Assembly (NCBI GenBank): GCA_014879535.1
Contig: JACSRX010000025.1
Coordinates: forward strand, 1-64,000
Reading direction: 5' to 3'
Source: Chthoniobacterales bacterium
GTDB taxonomy: Bacteria > Verrucomicrobiota > Verrucomicrobiia > Chthoniobacterales > JACTMZ01
Length of the DNA: 64,000 nt
Shown: positions 6,534-14,906 of the stretch, in pieces
Layout: each line of letters opens with the position of its first letter
Position numbering within the stretch: position 1 is the first letter of the stretch
The notes under the pieces: model-generated
Told to the model about the DNA's origin: nothing
Database searches by the model: none
The model's input: the letters and a program-made list of their open reading frames with translations, nothing else
Made by a program: the position numbers and the translations under genes

Positions 6534-7892
6534 TTATGTCGTCAAACGCGGATCACCTGCCGCGGTTCCGGCAGTCTTCGCAAGGAAACGCCGGACGAGG
6601 AGGGCGGCGGCCACGAAGAGGCCGAGCGCGAGTCCGGACCACATGCCTTGCGCGCCATAACCTTTGGTGAAGGCGAGCCAGCTTCCCAACGGCAGGGCGA
6701 TGAGCCAATACGCCGCGATGGTGATCAGCATCGGTCCTCGTGTGTCGCGCAATCCGCGCAGAAGGCCGGAGCCGACGACCTGCACGCCGTCCACGAGTTG
6801 GAATATCCCGGCGATGACCAGGAGTGACGCAGCCAAACGGATGGTCTCCGGGTCACGGACGAAGGCGGAGGCGATGGACTTGTTGGCCACGAGGAACAAC
6901 CCGGCGGCGGCCGCCATGACCGCAAGTCCGATGCCCCAAGATCCCGCGGCAATCGGGCGCAGCAGATCCAGCCGTTGTGCCCCTGTGGCCTGTGCGATCC
7001 GGACGGTGGATGCCATCGCGACACCAAGCGGAATCATGAATGTGGTCGAGGCGCAGGTGATGGCAATCTGGTGGGCGGCCAGCGGCACGGCACCGAGACG
7101 TCCGATGAGGATGGCTGCAAACGCGAACGCCCCGACCTCGCTGAGAAGCTGCAGGCCGGCAGGCACCCCGAGGCGGAGCAAGTCAATCTGGCTCTTCCAC
7201 CAAGCCGCGTTCATTTGCAGTGCCTCCACGGGCCGGGAGCTTCCAGACCACACAAACACCACCAGCGCGACCATGGCGGCGACACGGCTGATCAAGGTGG
7301 CCCAGCCAGCCCCAGTGAGACCCATGGCCGGAGCGCCGAGGTTGCCGAAAATGAGCACCCAGTTGAGGACGACATTGAGGAGCACGCCACCGAACATGAT
7401 CCAGAATGCGGGCCACGGTCGCGACTGGGCCTCGAGGTAGTTGCGGGCCGAGGTGGTGAGAAAGGCGGGGATCAGCGACCATCCGACGATGAGCAGATAG
7501 TTCCGGGCTTCCTCGACGACGCCGGGAGCCTGGCCAAGGTGATGGGTCAGCGGGTAAACGGCATGGAGGAGCAGCGCGGCAGCCAAGCCGCCGAACACCG
7601 AGACGCCCACACCGGCATGCAGAGCCCGCGCCATGGACTGCGCCACGCCTGCCCCGTGGGCATGGGAGACGCGGACGGAAACCGCCGTGAGGACACCGAA
7701 TCCGGTCACCGCGACAACGATGAGGATGTTGTTGGCAAACGAGCAGGCCGCCAAGGCCAGGGTCCCGACATGGCCGACCATCACGGTGTCGGCCACACCC
7801 ATGAGCATCTGCCCGACCTGGCCGGCGGTGATCGGAGCCGCCAAGCGCAGGGTCGGGCGCAGCTCATGCAAGACGGACCGGGCAAAACTCAT
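6534..7892 (-). CDS. MATE family efflux protein
   Basis: A 452-aa multidrug and toxin extrusion (MATE, NorM/MdtK-type) transporter of the inner membrane, with about twelve hydrophobic helices in two halves. The N-terminal half has the family pattern AAPITAGQVGQMLMGVADTVMVGHVG, and the second half repeats it as RLGVPAGLQLLSEVGAFAFAAILIG. These proteins export cationic drugs or metabolites using a sodium or proton gradient; the substrate cannot be read from sequence. The gene is divergent from the M42 peptidase (84 bp between starts). Convergent vapC ends about 180 bp away. Confidence 0.93.
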   Translation of the reverse strand: MSFARSVLHELRPTLRLAAPITAGQVGQMLMGVADTVMVGHVGTLALAACSFANNILIVVAVTGFGVLTAVSVRVSHAHGAGVAQSMARALHAGVGVSVFGGLAAALLLHAVYPLTHHLGQAPGVVEEARNYLLIVGWSLIPAFLTTSARNYLEAQSRPWPAFWIMFGGVLLNVVLNWVLIFGNLGAPAMGLTGAGWATLISRVAAMVALVVFVWSGSSRPVEALQMNAAWWKSQIDLLRLGVPAGLQLLSEVGAFAFAAILIGRLGAVPLAAHQIAITCASTTFMIPLGVAMASTVRIAQATGAQRLDLLRPIAAGSWGIGLAVMAAAAGLFLVANKSIASAFVRDPETIRLAASLLVIAGIFQLVDGVQVVGSGLLRGLRDTRGPMLITIAAYWLIALPLGSWLAFTKGYGAQGMWSGLALGLFVAAALLVRRFLAKTAGTAAGDPRLTT

Positions 7893-7975
7893 TCGCGAAA
7901 GGGGTGCATGCTGCCCGAAGCAGGCGTCCGCGTCGAGGTCTTGCCCCGGATGCGGACGGCCCGCATGATGTTTCC

Positions 7976-9043
7976 ATGCAAAAGGCCCCTTTGAAGTTCC
8001 TGGAACGCCTCATCGCGACGCCGTCCCCGTCCGGTTTCGAGGCCGCGGCGCAACGCGTCTGGGCCGATTACGTTTCGCCCTGCTGCGACGAGTTTTCCAG
8101 CGATTCCTACGGCAACGCCTTCGCGCGCCTCGGCGATGCGGACAAGGGACCGCACATCGTGCTGGCGGGGCACATCGATGAGCTCGGGTTCATGGTGTCG
8201 CACATCAACGATGACGGATTTCTCTTCGTGCAGGGCATCGGGGGCATCGATCGTGCACTCTTCCGCGGACAGCGGGTGCATGTGCACGGCAGGAAGGGCA
8301 CCATCCCCGGCGTGACCGGATCCCTCGCGATCCACTTGCAGGAACCGGATGACCGCAAGAAGGTGCCGGAGCTGCACGAGATGTATGTCGATATCGGGGC
8401 ATCCTCGAAAGAGGAGGCTGGGAAGCACGTGCGGGTGGGGGACGCCATCACCTACGCGGACGGCTTCGAGGTGCTGGAAAACAGCCGCGTCGCCGCGCGC
8501 GGCTGCGACAATCGCATCGGCGTGTGGTCCGCCGGCGAAGCCTTGCGCCAGCTTTCCGCAAAGCGCCCCGAGGTCTGCGTCACCGCCGTGTCCACCGTGC
8601 AGGAGGAAAACGGCCTCTATGGGGCGACGATGGCGGGATACAGCCTGAAACCCGATGTGGCCCTTGTGGTGGACGTGACACACGGGACCGACATCCCGAA
8701 CTGCTCGAAGCCCAAGCACGGTGATGTCCGTCTCGGCAGCGGGCCGGTGATTTCCTTCGGCAGCTCGAATCATCCCGTGGTCGTCCAGCGCCTGCTCGAC
8801 GTGGCGGAGGAGGAGAAAATTCCGATCCAGCGCGAGGCAAATCCGCGCCGCACGGGCACGGATGCCGATGCGTTCTTCCTGCAGCGCGGGGGAATCCCCA
8901 CGGCATCGCTCGGTCTGCCAAACCGCTACATGCATTCGCCGGTCGAGGTGATTGACCTGGTCGACCTCGAGGCCATGGCCCGCCTGCTGGCCGCATTCTG
9001 CCGATCGGTCAAGCCGGGCGAGTCCTTCCAAGTCAAACTTTGA
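7976..9043 (+). CDS. M42 family metallo-aminopeptidase
   Basis: A 355-aa member of peptidase family M42 (glutamyl aminopeptidase / tetrahedral aminopeptidase group), cytosolic di-metal exopeptidases. Visible metal and catalytic residues: H66 and D68 (AGHIDELG), D178 (GCDNRIG), E210-E211 (VQEENG), D233 (VVDVTHG) and H320 (RYMHSPVE). The start at 7976 gives the usual N-terminus (LKFLERLIATPSPSGFE). It is followed after 10 bp by the deoxyhypusine-synthase-like gene, so the two are probably co-transcribed. Likely role is trimming peptides released by proteases; specificity is unknown. Confidence 0.93.
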   Translation: MQKAPLKFLERLIATPSPSGFEAAAQRVWADYVSPCCDEFSSDSYGNAFARLGDADKGPHIVLAGHIDELGFMVSHINDDGFLFVQGIGGIDRALFRGQRVHVHGRKGTIPGVTGSLAIHLQEPDDRKKVPELHEMYVDIGASSKEEAGKHVRVGDAITYADGFEVLENSRVAARGCDNRIGVWSAGEALRQLSAKRPEVCVTAVSTVQEENGLYGATMAGYSLKPDVALVVDVTHGTDIPNCSKPKHGDVRLGSGPVISFGSSNHPVVVQRLLDVAEEEKIPIQREANPRRTGTDADAFFLQRGGIPTASLGLPNRYMHSPVEVIDLVDLEAMARLLAAFCRSVKPGESFQVKL

Positions 9044-9053
9044 ACCCACCGTC

Positions 9054-10028
9054 ATGAGCAAACCCGTATCCGACTTCATCCGCCACCATTACCGTCATTT
9101 CAACGCCGCCGCCCTTGTCGATGCCGCGGACGCCTACTCGCGCCATCTCGACAATGGCGGGAAAATGCTCGTCTCGCTCGCCGGCGCCATGAGCACGGCG
9201 GAACTCGGCCTTTCGTTGGCCGAGATGATCCGGCAGGACAAGGTGCACATCATTTCCTGCACGGGCGCGAACCTCGAGGAGGACATCTTCAACCTCGTGG
9301 CGCATGACTATTACGAGCGCGTCCCGCATTACCGCGACCTGACGGCGGCCGACGAACAGGCGTTGCTCGACCGTCACATGAACCGCGTCACCGACACCTG
9401 CATCCCGGAGATGGAGGCCATGCGGCGCTTGGAGAAGGTGATGGTGGACCAGTGGACCGCAGCCGACAAGGCGGGCGAACGATATTTCCCGCACGAGTTT
9501 TTCTTCCGTGCCCTGAGCTCAGGCGCTCTTGAAAAATTCTACCAGATCGATCCGAAGGACTCGTGGATGATCGCCGCGATGGAGAAGAACCTGCCGATCA
9601 TCGTGCCCGGCTGGGAAGACTCCACCCTCGGCAACATGTATGCGGGGCACTGCATCTCCGGGGACATCAAGAATGTCCACACGGTGCGGACCGGCATTGA
9701 ATACATGACCTCGCTCGCCGGCTGGTATCAGGAGAAAGCCCCGAAGGCGTCGGTCGGCTTCTACCAGATCGGCGGCGGCATCGCGGGCGACTTCCCGATC
9801 TGCGTGGTGCCCATGCTCCATCAGGATTTGCAGCTGCCCGAGATTCCCGTCTGGGGCTACTTCTGCCAGATCAGCGACTCGACCACGAGTTACGGCTCGT
9901 ATTCCGGCGCGGTGCCGAATGAGAAAATCACATGGGGCAAGCTCGCCGAGGACACACCGAAATTCATCGTCGAATCCGACGCCACCATCGTGGCGCCGCT
10001 GATGTTCGCCCTCATTCTCGGCTGGTAA
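9054..10028 (+). CDS. deoxyhypusine synthase-like protein
   Basis: A 324-aa protein of the deoxyhypusine synthase family: Rossmann-like NAD-binding segments (MLVSLAGAMSTAELG, IISCTGANLEED, GFYQIGGGIAGDFP), and a C-terminal ITWGKL in which K296 matches the lysine that carries the aminobutyl group in the eukaryotic enzyme. Eukaryotic and archaeal enzymes modify eIF5A with spermidine. Bacteria lack eIF5A, and bacterial relatives are thought to act in polyamine metabolism, for example as homospermidine synthases. The substrate here is unknown. It sits between the M42 peptidase and the DUF2237 gene on the same strand with short gaps (10 and 4 bp), an apparent three-gene operon. Agmatine deiminase elsewhere in the window is compatible with polyamine synthesis. 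Confidence 0.88.
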   Translation: MSKPVSDFIRHHYRHFNAAALVDAADAYSRHLDNGGKMLVSLAGAMSTAELGLSLAEMIRQDKVHIISCTGANLEEDIFNLVAHDYYERVPHYRDLTAADEQALLDRHMNRVTDTCIPEMEAMRRLEKVMVDQWTAADKAGERYFPHEFFFRALSSGALEKFYQIDPKDSWMIAAMEKNLPIIVPGWEDSTLGNMYAGHCISGDIKNVHTVRTGIEYMTSLAGWYQEKAPKASVGFYQIGGGIAGDFPICVVPMLHQDLQLPEIPVWGYFCQISDSTTSYGSYSGAVPNEKITWGKLAEDTPKFIVESDATIVAPLMFALILGW

Positions 10029-10032
10029 GCCC

Positions 10033-10428
10033 ATGGCTGTCCGTGATCTGACGCAGGGTGATGGCGGCGAAAAGGCTCGCAACGTCCTGGGCGGTTCGCT
10101 CAAACCGTGCAGCTTCGACCCGATGACGGGGTTTTTCCGTGATGGCCACTGTCACACCTGTGTGCAGGATCACGGATCGCACACGGTCTGCGTTGTCCTG
10201 ACGGAGGGGTTCCTGGCTTTTTCCGCCTCCTGCGGGAATGATCTGTCAACCCCGCGACCGGAGTTCAACTTTCCCGGACTCCACTCCGGCGACCGGTGGT
10301 GTCTCTGCGCTGCCCGGTGGCTGGAGGCATTCCATGCCGGTCATGCACCGGAGGTTGTCCTCGAGGCGACAAATGTGGCCTCCCTTGCGATCGTGCCGCT
10401 CGAACTGCTCGAACGGCACGCGGTCTGA
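10033..10428 (+). CDS. DUF2237 family protein
   Basis: A 131-aa protein matching the DUF2237 pattern nearly end to end: NVLGGSLKPCSFDPMTGF, then CHTCVQDHGSHTVCVV, GNDLSTPRPEFNFPGL, GDRWCLCAARW and APEVVLEATN. Several cysteines and histidines are conserved in the family and could bind metal, but the biochemical function is unknown. It follows the deoxyhypusine-synthase-like gene by 4 bp and is probably the last gene of that operon, converging on the phosphofructokinase gene 4 bp away. Confidence 0.88.
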   Translation: MAVRDLTQGDGGEKARNVLGGSLKPCSFDPMTGFFRDGHCHTCVQDHGSHTVCVVLTEGFLAFSASCGNDLSTPRPEFNFPGLHSGDRWCLCAARWLEAFHAGHAPEVVLEATNVASLAIVPLELLERHAV

Positions 10429-10432
10429 CAGC

Positions 10433-11662
10433 CTACTTCGCCTTTTTCACCCGCACGCCCTTGAAGCGTCCAATCTCGGGCAATTCCCCGGCGAGCGGTT
10501 TGGCGTAGGCGATGAATGCGGCGGTCACATCGTTGCCCGCCTTGTTGATGAACTTGCCTGGCATGTGCCGGGTCTCCTTCGAAACCTGACGCAATTCCAC
10601 AAGACCGTAAGTTGCGGCATATTTCTTGCCGGGTTTCCGTCCGATGGTGACCGAACCGCTCTGCTTCTCGCCCGCCGTGGCATGGCGGACCGCCAAGGTG
10701 CCGACCGCGCGGGCTTCCTTGCTGTCCACGGGGGACGCGGTATCCGGGAACGAACGCTGGAGGTAGCCGAAGGTGTCGGCGCGGACGCGGGAGATCTTGG
10801 TTTGTCTTTTGACGATCCCTGCCAGCAGGTCGCCGAGCGCGCCGGAGCCGCTGAGCTGGACGTTGCCGTGCGAATCGACCTCCTTCGAGAGTTTTGCGGC
10901 GATGGCTGTGCCGTTCTTGTCGCAGATTCCCTCGGAAACCGCGACCAGGCAGCGCCCGAACTTGCGATAGACGGCATCGACGTCCTTGGCGAAACGGTTT
11001 TCGTCGAACGGCCGCTCGGGGAGGTAGACGAGGTGCGGCCCGTCGCTGGGATGGATGCGCGCAAGGGCGGCCGCCGCGGTGAGAAACCCCGCGTGACGTC
11101 CCATGATGATGTTGATCTTCACGCCGGGGAGGGCGCGGTTGTCGAGATTGTCGCCCATGAAGGCCTCGGCGACGAAGCGCGCCCCGCTGCCGAAGCCCGG
11201 CGTGTGGTCGTTCTCGCGCAGGTCGTTGTCGATCGTCTTCGGAATGTGGAAGCAGCGCAGATCGTGGTTCGCCGCGCGGGCAGCCTCGTTGATGATGTGC
11301 GTGGTCTCGGCCGAGTCATTGCCGCCGATGTAGAAGAAATAGCGCACGCCGTATTTCTGGAGGACGCGGAAGATGGCCTGGCAATCGTCCTTGGTCGGCT
11401 TCTTGCGCACCGATCCGAGGGCCGAGGAGGGGGTCCTGGCCACCCGTTCGAGCGTGGCCGCATCTTCCTTGCGCAGATCGATGAAATCCTCGCCAAGAAT
11501 GCCTGCGATCCCGTGCAGCGAGCCGTAGATGTTCCTGATCTGCTTGTGGCGCTTGGCTTCGAGGATCGCTCCGATGAGGCTCTGGTTGATGACCATGGTG
11601 GGGCCGCCGCTTTGTGCGATGACCATGTTTCCGACGGGTGCTTTGCGTTTCTTGGTAGCCAT
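10433..11662 (-). CDS. pfp: pyrophosphate-dependent 6-phosphofructokinase
   Basis: A 409-aa phosphofructokinase of the PPi-dependent long-chain type, interconverting fructose 6-phosphate and fructose 1,6-bisphosphate. Motifs: AQSGGPTMVINQSL at the N-terminus, FYIGGNDSAETTH at the phosphoryl-donor site, IPKTIDNDL with the catalytic region, and MGRHAGFLT for sugar binding. KTIDND rather than the ATP-enzyme form supports PPi use, though GGNDS replaces the more common GGDDS, so donor specificity is an inference. The start at 11662 (MATKKRKAPVGNM) was chosen over a 46-residue upstream extension that overlaps pdxH. It lies 58 bp downstream of pdxH on the same strand. Confidence 0.9.
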   Translation of the reverse strand: MATKKRKAPVGNMVIAQSGGPTMVINQSLIGAILEAKRHKQIRNIYGSLHGIAGILGEDFIDLRKEDAATLERVARTPSSALGSVRKKPTKDDCQAIFRVLQKYGVRYFFYIGGNDSAETTHIINEAARAANHDLRCFHIPKTIDNDLRENDHTPGFGSGARFVAEAFMGDNLDNRALPGVKINIIMGRHAGFLTAAAALARIHPSDGPHLVYLPERPFDENRFAKDVDAVYRKFGRCLVAVSEGICDKNGTAIAAKLSKEVDSHGNVQLSGSGALGDLLAGIVKRQTKISRVRADTFGYLQRSFPDTASPVDSKEARAVGTLAVRHATAGEKQSGSVTIGRKPGKKYAATYGLVELRQVSKETRHMPGKFINKAGNDVTAAFIAYAKPLAGELPEIGRFKGVRVKKAK

Positions 11663-11720
11663 ATCAATGCGGGTTGAATCGTAGCGGAGCGACGGCACCG
11701 CGTCGAGGTCGGGTGATTTG

Positions 11721-12371
11721 TCAGGGAGCCAGACGCTCGATGGTCCATGCCCCGCCTCCGGTCCGGACATAGCGGAACCGGTCGTGAAGACGGTTTTCAC
11801 GTCCCTGCCAGAATTCCACTTCCATCGGCACCACCCGGAAACCGCCCCAGAACGAGGGCAGGGGGATCTCGCCCTGCTTGAATTTCCGCTTCATTTCGTC
11901 CCACTTCATCTCGAGCAATTTCCGGGAAGAGATGACAGAGCTTTGCTGCGAAACCCATGCACCGATCCGGCTTCCGTGGGGACGGGAGGCAAAATAGGCC
12001 AGCGACTCCGCGGGGCTGATGCGGACGGCCTCTCCGAGAACGCATACTTGGCGCTCGAGGGGATACCAGGGAAACAGAAGGCTGACGTGCGGATCCGCCG
12101 CGATATCGCGCGCCTTCCGGCTCTCGTAGTTGGTGTAAAAAACGAACCCGCGTGCATCGAAGGCCTTGAGCAACACCGTGCGCGAGCTGGGGCGGCTCCC
12201 GTCCGTCGTGGAGAGCACCATGGCATTCGGCTCGACCAGCGCTGCCGCAACAGCCTCGTCGAACCAGCGCCGGAATTGGGAGGACGGATCGTCGGCGAGA
12301 TCGTGCCGCCGCAGGCCCTCTCTGGCGTATTCCCGTCTCAGGGCGGCGAGATGATGGGCGGCGGTGTCCAT
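11721..12371 (-). CDS. pdxH: pyridoxamine 5'-phosphate oxidase
   Basis: A 216-aa FMN-dependent oxidase that makes pyridoxal 5'-phosphate, the last step of vitamin B6 synthesis and salvage. Features include the N-terminal [15 protein letters not shown] helix, the FMN-binding [20 protein letters not shown] strand pair, [19 protein letters not shown], and the C-terminal [17 protein letters not shown] with RLHDRFRY. Length fits the family. It is divergent from the tetR-type gene (109 bp between starts) and upstream of the phosphofructokinase gene. Confidence 0.95.
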   Translation of the reverse strand: MDTAAHHLAALRREYAREGLRRHDLADDPSSQFRRWFDEAVAAALVEPNAMVLSTTDGSRPSSRTVLLKAFDARGFVFYTNYESRKARDIAADPHVSLLFPWYPLERQVCVLGEAVRISPAESLAYFASRPHGSRIGAWVSQQSSVISSRKLLEMKWDEMKRKFKQGEIPLPSFWGGFRVVPMEVEFWQGRENRLHDRFRYVRTGGGAWTIERLAP

Positions 12372-12480
12372 ATGCCCCCGAATTTAGGCTGCGCCCCGGC
12401 ATTCGCCAGACGATTTGCGACCGGAGGACCAGAGAGAGATTGACGGTTGCACCCGGAGGGGTTCGGATGGAGGGCGAGTC

Positions 12481-13131
12481 ATGGCGAAAAAGTCCTCGGA
12501 ATCAACGCGTGAACGCATCCTGCGCGCCGCCGAACGGATTTATGCTGCGAGCGGCTTCCACGGGATGTCGCTGCGCGATGTCACGTTGCTTGCCGGAGTC
12601 AATCTCGCGGCGGTGAACTACCACTTCGGGTCGAAGGACAAACTGATCCTCGCGATGGCCGACCGGCGGATCGCCCCGATCAACACCGAACGCATGGAGC
12701 GGGTGAAGGAACTCCGCACCAAGCACGGGGACAACGCCATTCCGCTGGCGGACCTTGTCTCGGCGTTGGTGGACCCCATGTTCAAGGGGCTGCGGCACAG
12801 CCGCAACAACCGTGCGATCATGGTGCGCTTGGTTGCGCAGATGATGATCGACGACCAGAAGCGTTTCTCCCAGATCCACCGTGTTTTCTACAAGGATGTG
12901 CTGGATTGCTACCACAGCGAGCTGCAGAGGACCCTGCCGCACCTCACGGCACACCAGGTATACGCGCGCTTCTTCTGTGCATTCTCGATGGTTCTGGGGC
13001 TGAGGTTGATGCACGAAAGCATGGATTGGTTCCTGAAAATCCGCTCGGAGGACCGGCAGTTCGATCTGCTGGAGCAGGAATTGCATTCGTTCCTCCTCGG
13101 CGCGCTTGCCGCCGGTGCCCGCGCGAATTAG
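12481..13131 (+). CDS. TetR/AcrR family transcriptional regulator
   Basis: A 216-aa regulator. The N-terminal helix-turn-helix is clear: RERILRAAERIYAASGFHGM, then SLRDVTLLAGVNLAAVNYHF and GSKDKLILAM. The C-terminal ligand domain has the pattern of the TetR_C group found in fatty-acid or efflux regulators (FFCAFSMVLGLRLMHESMDWF). The start at 12481 is followed by basic residues and is preceded by a purine-rich stretch. The regulated genes are unknown; the divergent pdxH promoter region and the downstream rmlD-like gene (4 bp away) are candidates. Confidence 0.9.
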   Translation: MAKKSSESTRERILRAAERIYAASGFHGMSLRDVTLLAGVNLAAVNYHFGSKDKLILAMADRRIAPINTERMERVKELRTKHGDNAIPLADLVSALVDPMFKGLRHSRNNRAIMVRLVAQMMIDDQKRFSQIHRVFYKDVLDCYHSELQRTLPHLTAHQVYARFFCAFSMVLGLRLMHESMDWFLKIRSEDRQFDLLEQELHSFLLGALAAGARAN

Positions 13132-13135
13132 GGAC

Positions 13136-14056
13136 ATGCAACAGCAACACTCCGGCGGTGAGGGCGGGAGGCCTCGGATTGCAATTCTCGGGGCGGGCGG
13201 ACGGCTCGGAGCGGCCTTGGCCCGGGCATTCAAGGAGGATTCGCAGGTGCTCCCCCTCGGGCGGCTACAGGCCGATCTGTCCAACCCCCTCCATGTCGTG
13301 GAGTTGGTGCGCCAGGCGAACCCCTCGATAGTCATCAACTGCGCCGCCATGACCAATGTCGACGCCTGTGAAACCGAGCGATCCCTGGCGGCAACCGTGA
13401 ACGCCGAGGCCCCCGGCACCATCGCGGCGGCATGCACCGAAATCGGGGCGCGGCTCATTCATATCAGCACGGATTACGTGTTTTCCGGGGAAGCAAGTTC
13501 GCCGTATGCCGAGGATGCCGCCCCAAGACCATTGTCTTGGTATGGTGAAACCAAGCTCCAAGGCGAGTTGGCCGTGCGCGCCGCCGGCGCCCGGCACGGC
13601 GTCCTCAGGGTTTCCTGGGTGTTCGGTCCGGATCGCGACAGCTTCATCGACAAGGCCCTGCAAACCGCACGGCAAGGGGAACCCGTGAAGGCCGTGGCGG
13701 ACAAAATTTCTTCGCCCACCTACACTCTGGATGTTGCGGCGGCATTGCGGCCGCTTTTTGCGGATCAGGCACCCGGGGGCATCTATCACGTTTGCAACCG
13801 GGGAGCCTGCACATGGCAGGATTGGGCCCAAGCCGCCTTGGACGCCGCGATCGATGCAGGCATCAATATGCCCATCCGGAACGTCGAGCCCATCAAACTT
13901 GCCGACCTGACAGCCATGGTGGCCCGGCGGCCGGTTTACAGCGCCATGTCCTGCCGGCGGATTGAAGCGCTGATGGGAGGCCAGTCGATGCGCGCTTGGC
14001 GGGAGGCCGTGGGGGATTATGTGCGTTTGCTGGTCGCCGAGGGGCGATTGTCCTGA
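13136..14056 (+). CDS. RmlD-like dTDP-4-dehydrorhamnose reductase family protein
   Basis: A 306-aa extended short-chain dehydrogenase. The nucleotide-binding ILGAGGRLGAALARAF, the substrate-loop VINCAAMTNVDACE, HISTDYVFSG, and the catalytic YGETK are all typical of the RmlD family, which makes dTDP-L-rhamnose for cell-surface polysaccharides. No other rml genes are nearby, so the exact substrate may differ. The start at 13136 lies 4 bp after the tetR stop, pointing to co-transcription. The last 40 bp overlap the 3' end of the convergent membrane-protein gene. Confidence 0.88.
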   Translation: MQQQHSGGEGGRPRIAILGAGGRLGAALARAFKEDSQVLPLGRLQADLSNPLHVVELVRQANPSIVINCAAMTNVDACETERSLAATVNAEAPGTIAAACTEIGARLIHISTDYVFSGEASSPYAEDAAPRPLSWYGETKLQGELAVRAAGARHGVLRVSWVFGPDRDSFIDKALQTARQGEPVKAVADKISSPTYTLDVAAALRPLFADQAPGGIYHVCNRGACTWQDWAQAALDAAIDAGINMPIRNVEPIKLADLTAMVARRPVYSAMSCRRIEALMGGQSMRAWREAVGDYVRLLVAEGRLS

Positions 14057-14475
14057 GGCGGAGGCACGGCGGACAGCGAGCGCGCGTTCCACCAAAGAAA
14101 CAGGGCGCCCGGCAGTAAAATCAGCACCATCTCCGCAACCCAGACCAAAAAGAACACGGTTGCCGATCCGGGCGGGGCTCCGGACCGTGCAAATGAACCT
14201 TCCAGCCGCAGAAAGTTCAGACGCCAGATCATCTGGACCAATCCCACGAGCAATGGTGAGGCCGCGCCGCAGAGCATCAATTCATCGCTTCGCGGCACGC
14301 CTGCAACCAGACCGAGGCAGCCGATCAACCATACCGCGGCAAGGACAAGGGCCGCCACGAGCAAAACACTTGGGGCCGACGCCATATTCGGCCACAGCAC
14401 AAACCCCGCAAACAGCAGCACATAGGCCATCTGCACACCCGCGCGCTTTTTCAGGCCTCGGAGAGCTTCAGACAT
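14017..14475 (-). CDS. hypothetical four-helix membrane protein
   Basis: A 152-aa protein with about four hydrophobic segments (residues roughly 15-35, 37-58, 68-88 and 108-130), a charged N-terminus and a polar proline-rich tail. I do not recognise a family. It converges on rmlD with a 40-bp overlap at the 3' ends. A TTG start at 14493 is possible but the ATG at 14475 is preferred; no strong ribosome-binding site is seen at either. Confidence 0.55.
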   Translation of the reverse strand: MSEALRGLKKRAGVQMAYVLLFAGFVLWPNMASAPSVLLVAALVLAAVWLIGCLGLVAGVPRSDELMLCGAASPLLVGLVQMIWRLNFLRLEGSFARSGAPPGSATVFFLVWVAEMVLILLPGALFLWWNARSLSAVPPPQDNRPSATSKRT

Positions 14476-14539
14476 GGGAAACAAAGGCGCCAAAAGGGAA
14501 TTTCACGACCTGATTGGCTTCGGTTACACTGTTCGATAT

Positions 14540-14554
14540 TATACATGACATACA
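14540..14554. repeat. 15-bp direct repeat, left copy
   Basis: TATACATGACATACA, identical to 15674-15688. The two copies bracket 1.1 kb that differs in character from its neighbours (no clear long gene in its first third, then two small ORFs). The stretch 14555-14906 is strongly purine-rich on the plus strand and has no gene I can support. Confidence 0.7.
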
Positions 14555-14906
14555 CGCGAACGCGAGCGTGCGGACAGAGAGGGCGGAAAGCGACGAAAAA
14601 AGGGGCTTTGCGGGAGGGTTTTCGAGGCGCAAAAACACCGGGTTGGCGAGGGTAGCGAACGAGGCCCGCGAGCTTGGGCGCGGGCCGTGGAATTTGAAGC
14701 CATGCGGTCCTGAGCACAGGGGCAAGGGGAGCGAAGCGCACACAAACGGGGATGCGGGTGGCCGAGCAGATGGGCGTCCGGGTCGAACTCCCCGGCCTTT
14801 GGTTTCCCTTGCCCCCACCTCCCGGCTTGGGCAAGGGAAGCCGAAGGCCTGCCCCCAAACCGCGCGGGAGTTGGCAGGGCCAGCGGGGCAGCGGAGAGCA
14901 GGGGGC

